DNA of 33,147 nt, from assembly GCA_046155225.1 (NCBI GenBank), contig JBJXED010000010.1, positions 1 through 33,147 of the forward strand, written 5' to 3'. The first letter of the stretch is position 1, and the number at the start of each line of letters is the position of its first letter. The notes beneath the pieces are model-generated. The model ran no database searches. It worked only from the letters and a program-made list of their open reading frames with translations, and was not told where the DNA came from. A program made the translations under genes and the position numbers. This stretch comes from JAKFVA01 sp046155225 (GTDB lineage: Bacteria > Pseudomonadota > Gammaproteobacteria > Burkholderiales > Burkholderiaceae_C). Positions 15,201 to 23,972 of this stretch are shown here, one piece after another.

Positions 15201-18005
15201 TCAAGTCCGAGAATTTTTATTGTCTGCCGCGTGCTCGGCTTGGGCATCGGCACCACGGGGCGCAAAAACTGCGGTTTTTTCAAATTCAGGAACCACGCCA
15301 ACATCTATTTTCTGGGTCGCATCATAGCCTTCGGCCTTGTTGGATGGATTTTCCGTGGGAGTCTTAAACGTTGCGGTGGCTGTAAATGCCGTGGTTTTCT
15401 CACTGGCTGCGCTGGTAGTTGAGGCGCTATTCATGGCAGCGCTGGCAGATTGCCCTCGCGCAGGCTCAGGCAGCGCAGTGCCGTCAATCTCGGCCATGGC
15501 AAGTTTTAAATCAGCCGCAAACTCATCGCCCGTTTGGTAACGTGCCTCATGGCGTTTGGCCAAGGAGGTGGCCACGACTTGCGCTATCCGCGGCGAAAGT
15601 TTTTTGCGGATGATACGAATGTCAGGCGCTTCTTCGTTGGCGATTTTGTACATCAACTCGGCCATGGAATCACCCCGAAAAGGCAGCACTCCGGCCAGCA
15701 TTTGAAATAGCATCACGCCTAGAGAGTACAAGTCCGAGCGGCCATCGACTCTCTTGCCCGCAATCTGTTCGGGCGACATGAAACTGGGGGTACCCAGCAC
15801 CAAGCCCGTCTTGGTTTTACTGGAATCCGTGATTCTTGCAATACCGAAATCGGTCACTTTGACCGTGTCGCTGGCCAACTCGTACATGATGTTAGCGGGC
15901 TTGATGTCACGGTGGACCACATTTTGTTTGTGTGCGTAAGCCAGCGCTTCGGCCACGCGCGCCACAATGGACAGGACCTTGGGAATGGGCAGCAACTGAC
16001 CGTCTTTACAAACATCGGCAAGGTCTTTGCCCTTCAAGAATTCCATGGCGATGTAGGCCAGGTCGTGCTCTTCCCCCGCATCGAAAATGGTGACGATATT
16101 TTGATGTTGGAGGCGGCCAGCTGTTTCCGCCTCGCGGAAGAAACGCTCACGCGCATCGGTCAACTCATCGCCTTCAAACTCCTGGCTGAGCGCCATGGTC
16201 TTGATAGCCACCACGCGACCAATTTTGGGGTCTTTGCCCAAGTAAACCACCCCCATGGCCCCTTTGCCCAATTCTTTTTCGACTTGGTAACGGCCCAGCA
16301 TCGGCTTTTCAACCGCCCCACCTTCCAGCAACATCGTGCCGCCCGGATGGGCACCGCCGCCGCCCAGCATGACGGTTTCAGACAGATTTTTAGCGCGGTT
16401 CAATTTGGCGGCCAAATCCTTGTAGTTCTTGTCCCAGACAAACATGTGCTCATACACCGACTGGGCCTTGTTGAACTGGCGCTTGCGCTCAAAATCCAGC
16501 GCCAGAGAATACAAGTTACCCATCAACGCGTCGGTAAAAGGCACCCTACGGTAGCGGTCAAATGCCATGTCCAGCTGGCCCTGCCCCTGAAGCGCAAGAC
16601 CCATCATGCGGTTGGTTTCGGCCGACTCCTCATCCGACTTCTGCTTGCCAGCCTCGGTCATGAGGAAGCGCTTGGTGGTCAATGCCAGATGGCCGATCAC
16701 CAGCAGGCTGGCGGGAAAAATCAGTGGCAACCAAATGGCTGCGCTGGAGAGCAAGCCAAATTCCGTACCAAGCAGCGTGATGAACAAGACCAAGGTGCAC
16801 AAGGCGGCCTTGCCTGCCGAGAGTCTTGGAAGTGCCGCTATCAGATAAGCCGACACCAGCAAAAATACCGCAATGGCAGCTGCAAACCACCAAGTTGGCT
16901 GAACGATGAAATGCTCGCTCAGGATGCTGGAAGTAATGTGCGCAATGGTTTCAGCAGGCGACAACCCCGCGTAACCAGGCACGGGAAACAGTGTCCCAAC
17001 GCCATCGGCGGTGGCACCAATCAAAACGACTTTGTCGGTATATTTACTGGCCGGGATTTTGCCGCTCAGGACATCGTAGAAAGAGTCCACCGCAAAAGCG
17101 GGCTTGCCGTCACGACCCCGGTAAAACTGCGGCAACATCAGCGCAGACTCATCGGTTTTTATCTTGAGTTTGCCGATTTGAACCGATTCACCCAGGTTGA
17201 GCTTGATGTCGCCCGGCCCCAGATTGAGGCTGTTGGCGGCCGCCAGCAACGCCATGGAGGGCACGGCTTTGCCGTAATAGTTGACCAACAGGGGTTCGAG
17301 CCGAACTGCGCCGTCCACATCCTGAAATTGGTTCAGGTGGGCAACACCTGCCGCAGCATTGCCCAATATGTCAATGGGCTGCAGCCCCTTGATGCTGTTT
17401 TTGGAGAACCCATTGGTCTCATCAATTGCGCTCTTGAGCGCGAATGCGGGCAAAGGTTTATCAGCCTTACCGACGGGCTCACCCAAAACAAAAACGGAAG
17501 GCAACAAGACATTACCCACCTGGCGCATGCTCTGCGCCAGTTTGGCGTCGGTATCCAAGGCCGCTTCGGCCTCACTTATCGATTTATTCAGTTGCGCCAA
17601 AGTCGCCTCTGGAACCGTACCGGGCTCGGCAGCGGCCAGCGCAGTTTTCATTTGCCGGATGTAAGCCAGGCCGCGGTCGGTTTGGGGTTCAAAGAAAAAC
17701 GCGGTATGCGCAATGGTTTTTACTTTTGCAGCGCCCAGCAGGTCAATGAGTTGCGCATGGACATCACGTGGCCAAGGCCAGCGGCCAATGTTGGCAATGC
17801 TCTGGTTGTCAATAGCGATCACCGCGATGCGCTCAGACGGCTGGCGCGATGTGCTGGTGCTGGCGAAGTCATAAAAGCGCCGCTCAAGCGCCCCAATGAA
17901 ATCAGTGGCTTGGTGAAGAATCAGTACTGAAAAAACAATCAGTACGCCCACAAACCAGTCAGATTTCCAGAATTGGCTGCGTTTAGAAGATGATGATGAA
18001 CTCAC
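15201..18005 (-). CDS. CHASE2 sensor-Ser/Thr protein kinase (Hanks/PknB type)
   Basis: A 934-residue membrane receptor kinase. It has an N-terminal anchor (about 17-32), an extracytoplasmic CHASE2 domain (about 38-355), membrane helices at about 373-392, 400-417 and 420-441, a TPR-like linker (about 464-540), and a kinase domain (571-845). The kinase shows the Gly loop ELGKGAMG, catalytic Lys K602, HRDIKPAN (D700) and DFGIAR (D719). A Thr/Ser/Ala-rich tail of about 90 residues follows. The start is a GTG at 18005 with AAGGGG about 10 nt upstream. It is the first gene of the six-gene operon. About 200 bp upstream separates it from the terC-like gene, and I found no clear sigma-70 or sigma-54 promoter there. 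The linker and tail hold several Thr residues with a hydrophobic residue at +3, likely autophosphorylation or FHA-docking sites. Confidence 0.96.
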   Translation of the reverse strand: MSSSSSSKRSQFWKSDWFVGVLIVFSVLILHQATDFIGALERRFYDFASTSTSRQPSERIAVIAIDNQSIANIGRWPWPRDVHAQLIDLLGAAKVKTIAHTAFFFEPQTDRGLAYIRQMKTALAAAEPGTVPEATLAQLNKSISEAEAALDTDAKLAQSMRQVGNVLLPSVFVLGEPVGKADKPLPAFALKSAIDETNGFSKNSIKGLQPIDILGNAAAGVAHLNQFQDVDGAVRLEPLLVNYYGKAVPSMALLAAANSLNLGPGDIKLNLGESVQIGKLKIKTDESALMLPQFYRGRDGKPAFAVDSFYDVLSGKIPASKYTDKVVLIGATADGVGTLFPVPGYAGLSPAETIAHITSSILSEHFIVQPTWWFAAAIAVFLLVSAYLIAALPRLSAGKAALCTLVLFITLLGTEFGLLSSAAIWLPLIFPASLLVIGHLALTTKRFLMTEAGKQKSDEESAETNRMMGLALQGQGQLDMAFDRYRRVPFTDALMGNLYSLALDFERKRQFNKAQSVYEHMFVWDKNYKDLAAKLNRAKNLSETVMLGGGGAHPGGTMLLEGGAVEKPMLGRYQVEKELGKGAMGVVYLGKDPKIGRVVAIKTMALSQEFEGDELTDARERFFREAETAGRLQHQNIVTIFDAGEEHDLAYIAMEFLKGKDLADVCKDGQLLPIPKVLSIVARVAEALAYAHKQNVVHRDIKPANIMYELASDTVKVTDFGIARITDSSKTKTGLVLGTPSFMSPEQIAGKRVDGRSDLYSLGVMLFQMLAGVLPFRGDSMAELMYKIANEEAPDIRIIRKKLSPRIAQVVATSLAKRHEARYQTGDEFAADLKLAMAEIDGTALPEPARGQSASAAMNSASTTSAASEKTTAFTATATFKTPTENPSNKAEGYDATQKIDVGVVPEFEKTAVFAPRGADAQAEHAADNKNSRT

Positions 18006-18208
18006 TACCCGCCCCTTGTCGGCAACCTTGGTTGCGCACTGTTTTTGTCGTCACTGTGCCGGCATTTCGGCTCTCTGAACTCAACTCAATACGTAGCCCA
18101 AACCCACCCTGACATACGCTTACATACATTAACAGACTGGCCTATGACCGACAAGTAATCAAGTCCCCCAGCGCGAACCATGTGTTGCTAATCTGCGGCA
18201 GTGCGGCA

Positions 18209-18910
18209 TTAAGGCTGGGGCATGGGCGGTTTTGGCGTGCGACCCAACCACTTGCCCAGCCCGAGCACCAGCAAAGCACCCACAGCGCAAGCCGCGTACT
18301 CCCATTCTTTGCCCGCAGGCACATACGGCTTGAGCGCCGGATCGGTATAAGCCATTTGCCCTGCAATCCAGCCAAGCAACATGCCGCCCACGACGATGAT
18401 GATCGGGAAGCGCTCCATCAAACGCAGCACGATCTGGCTACCGGCCACAATGATCGGAATGCTCACCAGCAAACCAAAAATCACCAGTAGCAACTGGTGT
18501 TGACCTGCGGCTTCAGCAGCGCCTGCAATGCCCAGCACGTTGTCAATGCTCATTACCAAATCGGCCACGATCACGGTTTTGACAGCCGCCCACAACTTGT
18601 CACTGGGATTGATGTTGTGAGCGTCTTCTTTTTCTGGGAGCAGCAGCTTGACGCCAATCCACACCAGCAACACCGCCCCGACCAACTTCAGGTACGGCAC
18701 GGTCAGCAACGCCAAGGCAAAAGCAATCAGAATCACGCGCAGCACAATCGCCCCGGCTGTGCCGTAAATAATGCCCAGCCTACGCTGTTTGGGCGGCAAA
18801 TTGCGGCACGCCAGTGCGATGACGACCGCGTTGTCCCCGCCCAAGACAATGTCGATCAGGATAATTTGGCCTACAGCCAGCCAAAAACTCGCGGCTAAAA
18901 AATCTTCCAT
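18209..18910 (-). CDS. TerC family integral membrane protein (YjbE/YkoY-like metal exporter)
   Basis: A 233-residue protein with about seven membrane helices. Two TerC signature blocks are present: IDIVLGGDNAVVIA (D26, N27) and MSIDNVLGIAGA (D123, N124). Their acidic residues are thought to coordinate the transported metal. Related proteins export Mn(II), often to metallate secreted proteins; here the substrate is inferred only from the family. No yybP-ykoY manganese riboswitch features are visible in the roughly 95 bp upstream. It lies downstream of sucD on the same strand. Confidence 0.9.
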   Translation of the reverse strand: MEDFLAASFWLAVGQIILIDIVLGGDNAVVIALACRNLPPKQRRLGIIYGTAGAIVLRVILIAFALALLTVPYLKLVGAVLLVWIGVKLLLPEKEDAHNINPSDKLWAAVKTVIVADLVMSIDNVLGIAGAAEAAGQHQLLLVIFGLLVSIPIIVAGSQIVLRLMERFPIIIVVGGMLLGWIAGQMAYTDPALKPYVPAGKEWEYAACAVGALLVLGLGKWLGRTPKPPMPQP

Positions 18911-19006
18911 GGGCCTTCTCGATAAATGAAGAAATGGATTGTCGCGGCCAGGCTGTTCACGGCCGATGTGGATAACCGCTACTCTCGTCGGGACATAGCG
19001 GAAAAA

Positions 19007-19900
19007 TCAGAGCAAAGATTTCAACAGCTTGGCCATCTCCGACGGGTTGCGCGTGACAGTAAAGCCACAAGCCTCCATGATTTCCAGCTTGGCATCGGCG
19101 GTATCCGCACCACCAGAAATCAAGGCTCCCGCATGGCCCATGCGCTTGCCCGCAGGTGCCGTGACCCCGGCGATAAAGCCGACGATGGGTTTTTTCATAT
19201 TCGCCTTGCACCAACGTGCTGCATCCGCTTCGTCCGGGCCGCCAATCTCGCCAATCATGATCACAGCATCAGTCTCCGGGTCATCATTGAAGGCTTGCAT
19301 CACATCAATGTGTTTGAGGCCATTGATCGGGTCGCCGCCAATACCGACGGCGCTCGATTGGCCCAAGCCAATTTCCGTCAGCTGTGCCACTGCTTCATAG
19401 GTCAGCGTGCCTGAACGCGAAACCACACCAATGCGGCCTTTGCGGTGAATGTGGCCAGGCATGATGCCGATTTTGATTTCATCGGGCGTGATCAAACCGG
19501 GGCAGTTGGGGCCCAGCAGCAAGGTTTTTTTGCCGCCAGCGGCTTCTTTGGCGCGCATTTTGTTGCGCACTTCGAGCATGTCGCGCACAGGAATGCCTTC
19601 GGTGATGCAAATCGCCAAGTCGAGATCGGCTTCAACCGCCTCCCAAATCGCAGCGGCAGCACCGGCTGGCGGCACGTAAATCACGCTGACGGTGGCGCCG
19701 GTTTGGCTGGCGGCTTCCTTGACTGTCGCAAAAATAGGGATGCTGAAAATCGACTCGCCGGCTTTTTTCGGGTTTACGCCAGCCACAAAACAAGCCTTGC
19801 CATTAGCATATTCTTGGCACTTCTCGGTGTGGAACTGGCCCGTCTTGCCGGTGATGCCCTGGGTGATGACGCGCGTGTCTTTGTTGATGTAGATCGACAT
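19007..19900 (-). CDS. sucD: Succinate-CoA ligase alpha subunit
   Basis: TCA-cycle enzyme interconverting succinyl-CoA and succinate with substrate-level phosphorylation. The 297 residues show the CoA-binding N-terminus (SIYINKDTRVITQGITGKTG), GPNCPGLITPDE, SRSGTLTYEAV and the phosphohistidine site GHAGALISGG with H256. It begins 8 bp after sucC and is transcribed with it. Length is normal for the family. Confidence 0.98.
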   Translation of the reverse strand: MSIYINKDTRVITQGITGKTGQFHTEKCQEYANGKACFVAGVNPKKAGESIFSIPIFATVKEAASQTGATVSVIYVPPAGAAAAIWEAVEADLDLAICITEGIPVRDMLEVRNKMRAKEAAGGKKTLLLGPNCPGLITPDEIKIGIMPGHIHRKGRIGVVSRSGTLTYEAVAQLTEIGLGQSSAVGIGGDPINGLKHIDVMQAFNDDPETDAVIMIGEIGGPDEADAARWCKANMKKPIVGFIAGVTAPAGKRMGHAGALISGGADTADAKLEIMEACGFTVTRNPSEMAKLLKSLL

Positions 19901-19908
19901 ACTGTTCC

Positions 19909-21072
19909 TTAGCCTTTAATTGCAGCGACAACTTTTTGCGCAGCCTCTGCCATGCTGTCGGCGCTGATGATCGGCAGGCCAGACTCGGCCAGCATTTTCT
20001 TGCCTAAATCTTCATTCGTGCCCTTCATGCGCACGACCAGCGGCACTTGCAGATTGACGGCCTTGCAGGCGGTGATGATGCCTGTGGCAATGGTGTCGCA
20101 CTTCATGATGCCGCCGAAAATATTCACCAAAATAGCCTTGACCTTGGGGTTTTTCAGCATGATCTTGAAAGCTTCGGTTACTTTCTCCGGCGTGGCACCA
20201 CCGCCCACATCGAGGAAGTTAGCCGGCTCTGCACCAAACAATTTGATCGTATCCATGGTCGCCATGGCCAGGCCCGCGCCGTTGACCAGGCAGCCAATGT
20301 CGCCGTCCAGGCTGATGTAGGCCAGATCGAACTTGCTGGCTTCAATTTCCGCCGCGTCTTCTTCATCCAGGTCGCGCAAGGCCACAATTTCAGGATGGCG
20401 AAACAGCGCGTTACTGTCGAAATTGAACTTGGCGTCGAGCGCCTTGATATTGCCGTTGCCTTCCAGAATCAAGGGGTTAATCTCGACCAGGGAGGCGTCG
20501 GTGTCCATATAAACTTTGTAGAGTTTTTGCAGCACATCGACCGCTTTGGCCGTCGAGGCCGCAGGTACCGTCATGCCGTCGGCGAGCGCTTTGCCTTGTG
20601 CCTCGGTCAGTCCAAGCGCCGGGTCCACAAACACCTTGATGATTTTTTCGGGCGTGTCGTGGGCAACCTCTTCAATGTTCATGCCGCCTTCGCTCGACGC
20701 CATGAATGCCACGCGCTGGGTGGCGCGGTCGGTGACGGCAGAGACGTAGTATTCCTTTTGAATATCAGCGCCGTCTTCAATCAGCAAGCGGCGCACTTTT
20801 TGCCCCAGCGGACCAGTTTGGTGCGTCACCAGTTGCATGCCCAGAATCTGGCTGGCGAGGGTTCTGACCTCGTCGATCGAGCGCGCCAGCTTGACCCCGC
20901 CGCCCTTGCCGCGCCCACCCGCGTGAATCTGCGCCTTCACCACCCACACCGGGCCGCCGAGTTTTTGCGCAGCTTCGACCGCCTCCTGCACCGTGAATGC
21001 AGCGATGCTGCGCGGGACTGGCACGCCAAATTGCGCCAGGATTTCCTTGCCCTGGTATTCGTGGATTTTCAT
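19909..21072 (-). CDS. sucC: Succinate-CoA ligase (ADP-forming) beta subunit
   Basis: The nucleotide-binding and specificity subunit partnering SucD. The 387 residues begin MKIHEYQGKEILAQFGVP and contain the ATP-grasp lysine block VVKAQIHAGGRGKGGGV, then LVEINPLI and NIFGGIMKCD in the C-terminal CoA-ligase half. Length matches the E. coli protein (388). An AAAGAG sequence precedes the ATG. The gene diverges from argC across 182 bp that contain a nested dyad (21193-21215). Confidence 0.98.
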   Translation of the reverse strand: MKIHEYQGKEILAQFGVPVPRSIAAFTVQEAVEAAQKLGGPVWVVKAQIHAGGRGKGGGVKLARSIDEVRTLASQILGMQLVTHQTGPLGQKVRRLLIEDGADIQKEYYVSAVTDRATQRVAFMASSEGGMNIEEVAHDTPEKIIKVFVDPALGLTEAQGKALADGMTVPAASTAKAVDVLQKLYKVYMDTDASLVEINPLILEGNGNIKALDAKFNFDSNALFRHPEIVALRDLDEEDAAEIEASKFDLAYISLDGDIGCLVNGAGLAMATMDTIKLFGAEPANFLDVGGGATPEKVTEAFKIMLKNPKVKAILVNIFGGIMKCDTIATGIITACKAVNLQVPLVVRMKGTNEDLGKKMLAESGLPIISADSMAEAAQKVVAAIKG

Positions 21073-21192
21073 GGGCTCACTCTTTGCAAAGGGATGATTT
21101 TTAGGCTGCGCCTGGGACGCTACCCGCCGCCGGCAGGGCCTGATTGCTCACCGAAAAGGCAGGCAGGTCTGACGTGTTGCGAACTGTATCAT

Positions 21193-21215
21193 GCTGCAAT
21201 GCGGCATTTTGCAGC
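21193..21215. promoter_or_regulatory. Nested inverted repeat in the sucC/argC divergent region
   Basis: Perfect arms GCTGCAA and TTGCAGC flank a second internal palindrome AATGCGGCATT, giving a 23-bp symmetric element about 40 bp before the argC start and 120 bp before sucC. The shape fits a dimeric repressor operator. It does not match the ARG box, and I cannot name the protein. Confidence 0.35.
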
Positions 21216-21254
21216 GGATTGACCCCCCGTTTTTAGTCCTCATCAGGAGCGCCC

Positions 21255-22178
21255 ATGGCACGTATTTTTATTGACGGCGAAGCTGGCACCACCGGCCTGC
21301 AAATTCGCGAACGCCTGCAAAAGATGCCGCAGTTCGAGCTGCTGAGCATTGCGCCCGAACAACGCAAAAACAGCGCCGCCAAAGGCGAACTGATGGCCCA
21401 GGCCGATCTGGTGGTGCTGTGCCTGCACGACGAGGCCGCCCGCGAATCGGTGGCTTTGATCGACGCCCTGCCCGGCAAAAAACCCAAGATCATCGACGCC
21501 TCAACCGCGCATCGCACCGCGCCCGGCTGGACTTACGGCTTTCCCGAGCTGGGCCCGGGCCAGCAGGAAGCGGTGGCCCGGGCCCAGCGCGTGGCCAACC
21601 CCGGCTGCTACGCCACCGGCGCGATTGCGCTGATCCGGCCCCTGGTTGACGCCGGACTCCTGCCCAAGGATTTCCCCCTGTCGCTGCCCTCGGTCAGCGG
21701 CTACTCCGGCGGTGGCCGCCCAATGATGGAGGCCTACCGGCAAGGCCAGGCGCCACTGCACGAGGCCTACGCGCTGGGCCTGTCGCACAAACACCTGCCT
21801 GAAATCATGGCCTATACCGGTTTGACCCGGCGCCCTATCTTCATCCCGGCAGTGGGCAATTTTGAGCAGGGCATGCTAGTGCAACTGCCGCTGCACCTGG
21901 ACTTGCTGCCCGGCCAGCCCAGTGCCGCCGACCTGCAAAACGCGCTGGCACGGCATTACACCGGCAGCCAGGGTGCCGGCAATTTCGTCGCGGTGATGGA
22001 CACCCAGGGCGTGACGCAACTCGACGCTACCGGGCTCAACGGCACCAACCAGATGGAGTTGCGCGTGTTTGGCAACCCGGAGCACCGCCACGCGGTGCTG
22101 ATCGCCCGGCTCGACAACCTCGGCAAAGGTGCCAGCGGTGCCGCCGTGCAAAACCTGCAACTGATGCTGGGCTGCTAA
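21255..22178 (+). CDS. argC: N-acetyl-gamma-glutamyl-phosphate reductase, type 2
   Basis: NADPH-dependent reduction of N-acetylglutamyl phosphate to the semialdehyde in arginine synthesis. The 307 residues fit the shorter type 2 ArgC: nucleotide-binding start MARIFIDGEAGTTGLQI, DASTAHR, the catalytic block VANPGCYATGAI with C118, and SVSGYSGGGRPMMEAY. AGGAG lies just before the ATG. It stands alone without other arg genes. No convincing terminator follows; the 162-bp gap to recX holds a weak hairpin and repeat copy B. Confidence 0.96.
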   Translation: MARIFIDGEAGTTGLQIRERLQKMPQFELLSIAPEQRKNSAAKGELMAQADLVVLCLHDEAARESVALIDALPGKKPKIIDASTAHRTAPGWTYGFPELGPGQQEAVARAQRVANPGCYATGAIALIRPLVDAGLLPKDFPLSLPSVSGYSGGGRPMMEAYRQGQAPLHEAYALGLSHKHLPEIMAYTGLTRRPIFIPAVGNFEQGMLVQLPLHLDLLPGQPSAADLQNALARHYTGSQGAGNFVAVMDTQGVTQLDATGLNGTNQMELRVFGNPEHRHAVLIARLDNLGKGASGAAVQNLQLMLGC

Positions 22179-22261
22179 TTTTTATTACCAGCTTGCGCAG
22201 ACAGCCTGCCTGGCATGCTGCGTTTACAGCTTTCTTCGGCGTTGACGCCGCCTCGCTTCAT

Positions 22262-22325
22262 TTTTATTAATAGCACTACAGGCAGTATTTACGCTGGCTA
22301 CAGGCTAATTTGATGCTAAAAATGC
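22262..22325 (+). repeat. Interspersed repeat, copy B (argC-recX intergenic)
   Basis: About 64 bp aligned with copies A and C: AATAGCACTACAGGCA, then TATTTACGCTGGCTACAGGC, then TAATTTGATG and an A-rich end. It occupies the convergent space between argC and recX. Confidence 0.7.
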
Positions 22326-22340
22326 GCGTAAATGCCGTTT

Positions 22341-22808
22341 TTAGCCCTCTTGCACATCTTCTGACGCCCCGCCGACCACGCGCCGCACCACATCGGCTTC
22401 AAAGCCACGCGCCAGCAAAAACCGCATTTGCCTGGCGCGCCCCGCCGCATCAGCCGCCGGTGCGCCAAATTTGCGCTGCCAGACTTCGCTGGCCCGGGCC
22501 TGTTCGCTGGTGCGCAAGCCGCCCAGCGCTTGCGCCACCAGGGCAGGCGCCAGGCCCTTGGCCTGCAACTCCTGCCGCAGCCGCTGACCGCCCAACTTGC
22601 TGGCGCGGCGGTTGACCACCGAATCGGCCACCCGCTGCTCGCTGATAAAACCCTTGGCCGCCAGCGCGTCCAGCACCTGCGCCAACTCGCCCGGCGTTTC
22701 CTCGTGACCACGCAGCTTGCGCTCGAGCTCGGCACGCGAGTGTTCGCGCGTGGCCAGGCAGCGCAGGGCCCGGCCCTTGAGCGACAAGCCAGCCGCGCTT
22801 TGCATCAC
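22341..22808 (-). CDS. recX: RecA regulatory protein RecX
   Basis: Binds RecA filaments and limits their growth or activity. The 155 residues are three-helix repeats typical of RecX: LKGRALRCLATREHSRAEL, VLDALAAKGFISEQRVADSVV, LRQELQAKGLAPALV and RARQMRFLLARGFEADVVRRVV. It begins with two Met codons. The first gives a 4-bp overlap with the recA stop (22805-22808), so it is translationally coupled to recA. Confidence 0.95.
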   Translation of the reverse strand: MMQSAAGLSLKGRALRCLATREHSRAELERKLRGHEETPGELAQVLDALAAKGFISEQRVADSVVNRRASKLGGQRLRQELQAKGLAPALVAQALGGLRTSEQARASEVWQRKFGAPAADAAGRARQMRFLLARGFEADVVRRVVGGASEDVQEG

Positions 22809-23866
22809 GCGGCCGATGGCAACAAGGCCACGCCCAGAGACTCCCTGACCTTGTTCTCAATCTCAATTGCCAACTCCGGGTTCTCGCGCAAAAACTCGCG
22901 CGAGTTGTCGCGGCCCTGGCCGATTTTTTCACCCTTGTAGGCGTACCAGGCACCGGATTTCTCCACAATTTTGGCGTTCACGCCCATGTCGATGATCTCG
23001 CCGTGGCGGCTGATGCCTTCGCCGAACAAAATGTCGAACTCGGCGGTCTTGAACGGCGGTGCCACTTTGTTTTTGACCACCTTGACTTTGGTCTCGTTGC
23101 CAATCGCTTCCTCGCCTTTTTTGATGGTGCCGATGCGGCGAATGTCCAGCCGCACTGACGCATAAAACTTCAGCGCATTGCCGCCGGTGGTGGTTTCGGG
23201 AGAGCCGAACATCACGCCGATCTTCATGCGGATCTGGTTGATGAAAATCACCATGCAGTTGGTTTTTTTGATGTGTGCCGTGAGCTTGCGCAGCGCCTGG
23301 CTCATGAGGCGCGCCTGCAGGCCCGGCAGGCTGTCGCCCATCTCGCCCTCGAGCTCGGCCTTGGGCGTGAGCGCGGCGACCGAGTCAATCACGATCAAAT
23401 CAACCGCGCCCGAGCGCACCAGGCTGTCCACAATCTCCAGCGCCTGCTCGCCGGTGTCGGGCTGGCTGATCAGCAGCTCTTGCAGGTTGACGCCGAGTTT
23501 TTGTGCGTACTGGATGTCCAGCGCATGCTCGGCGTCGACAAACGCACAGGTGCCGCTGAGTTTTTGCATCTCGGCAATCACCTGCAAAGTGAGCGTGGTT
23601 TTGCCCGACGACTCAGGCCCGTAAATCTCCACCACCCGGCCGCGCGGCAGGCCACCCACACCCAGGGCAATATCGAGCCCGAGCGAGCCGGTCGACACCA
23701 CTTGAATGTCTTCAATCACTTCGCCCTCGCCCAGCCGCATGATGGTGCCTTTGCCGAACTGTTTTTCAATTTGGGCCAGCGCGGCTTGCAGTGCCTTGGC
23801 TTTTTCACCGCTGGCCTTGTCGGCGGCGGCAGTGGCCACCACGCTGCCTTTGACTTGTGCGTCCAT
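22805..23866 (-). CDS. recA: Recombinase RecA
   Basis: Central recombinase and SOS coprotease. The 353 residues have Walker A GPESSGKT (83-90), the Walker B region LIVIDSVAAL, the L1/L2 region with MKIGVMFGSPETTTGGNALKFYAS, and the usual acidic/polar C-terminus. A good AAGGA ribosome site precedes the ATG. An SOS-type promoter with an imperfect LexA box lies about 60-100 bp upstream. It is followed by the overlapping recX. Confidence 0.99.
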   Translation of the reverse strand: MDAQVKGSVVATAAADKASGEKAKALQAALAQIEKQFGKGTIMRLGEGEVIEDIQVVSTGSLGLDIALGVGGLPRGRVVEIYGPESSGKTTLTLQVIAEMQKLSGTCAFVDAEHALDIQYAQKLGVNLQELLISQPDTGEQALEIVDSLVRSGAVDLIVIDSVAALTPKAELEGEMGDSLPGLQARLMSQALRKLTAHIKKTNCMVIFINQIRMKIGVMFGSPETTTGGNALKFYASVRLDIRRIGTIKKGEEAIGNETKVKVVKNKVAPPFKTAEFDILFGEGISRHGEIIDMGVNAKIVEKSGAWYAYKGEKIGQGRDNSREFLRENPELAIEIENKVRESLGVALLPSAA

Positions 23867-23925
23867 GAGATTTCCTTTTTAAAACAGGGTCTGGGTTGAG
23901 TTTTCAGCTTGTTTGCAGCCATTGT

Positions 23926-23972
23926 CTGGATGCATGAACAGCAGTTTATAAGCACAGTAAATTTGAAAACAA
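23926..23972 (-). promoter_or_regulatory. recA promoter with LexA (SOS) box
   Basis: On the minus strand a -35 TTGTTT (23967-23972) and a -10 TATAAA (23945-23950) are separated by 16 bp. Just downstream lies CTGTTCATGCATCCAG (23926-23941), one mismatch from the LexA consensus CTGT-N8-ACAG and placed over the predicted start site, where LexA would block initiation. Confidence 0.75.

Noticed and set aside
15912..17930. A 672-codon open frame on the plus strand, antisense to the CHASE2 kinase
   Set aside because: The opposite strand encodes a full kinase with intact motifs. The antisense product is rich in His/Arg/Gln with no recognisable domain, as expected for a shadow frame in GC-rich DNA.
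18006..18208. Promoter of the signalling operon
   Set aside because: Several weak -10 and -35 look-alikes and a poor sigma-54 match exist, but none has good boxes with good spacing. I leave the promoter unassigned.
18911..19006. Possible yybP-ykoY manganese riboswitch before the terC-like gene
   Set aside because: The characteristic paired loops of that riboswitch are not visible in this short interval.
22237..22250. Hairpin CGGCG-TTGA-CGCCG after argC as a terminator
   Set aside because: The stem is only 5 bp and no U-run follows directly, so a rho-independent terminator is not supported.
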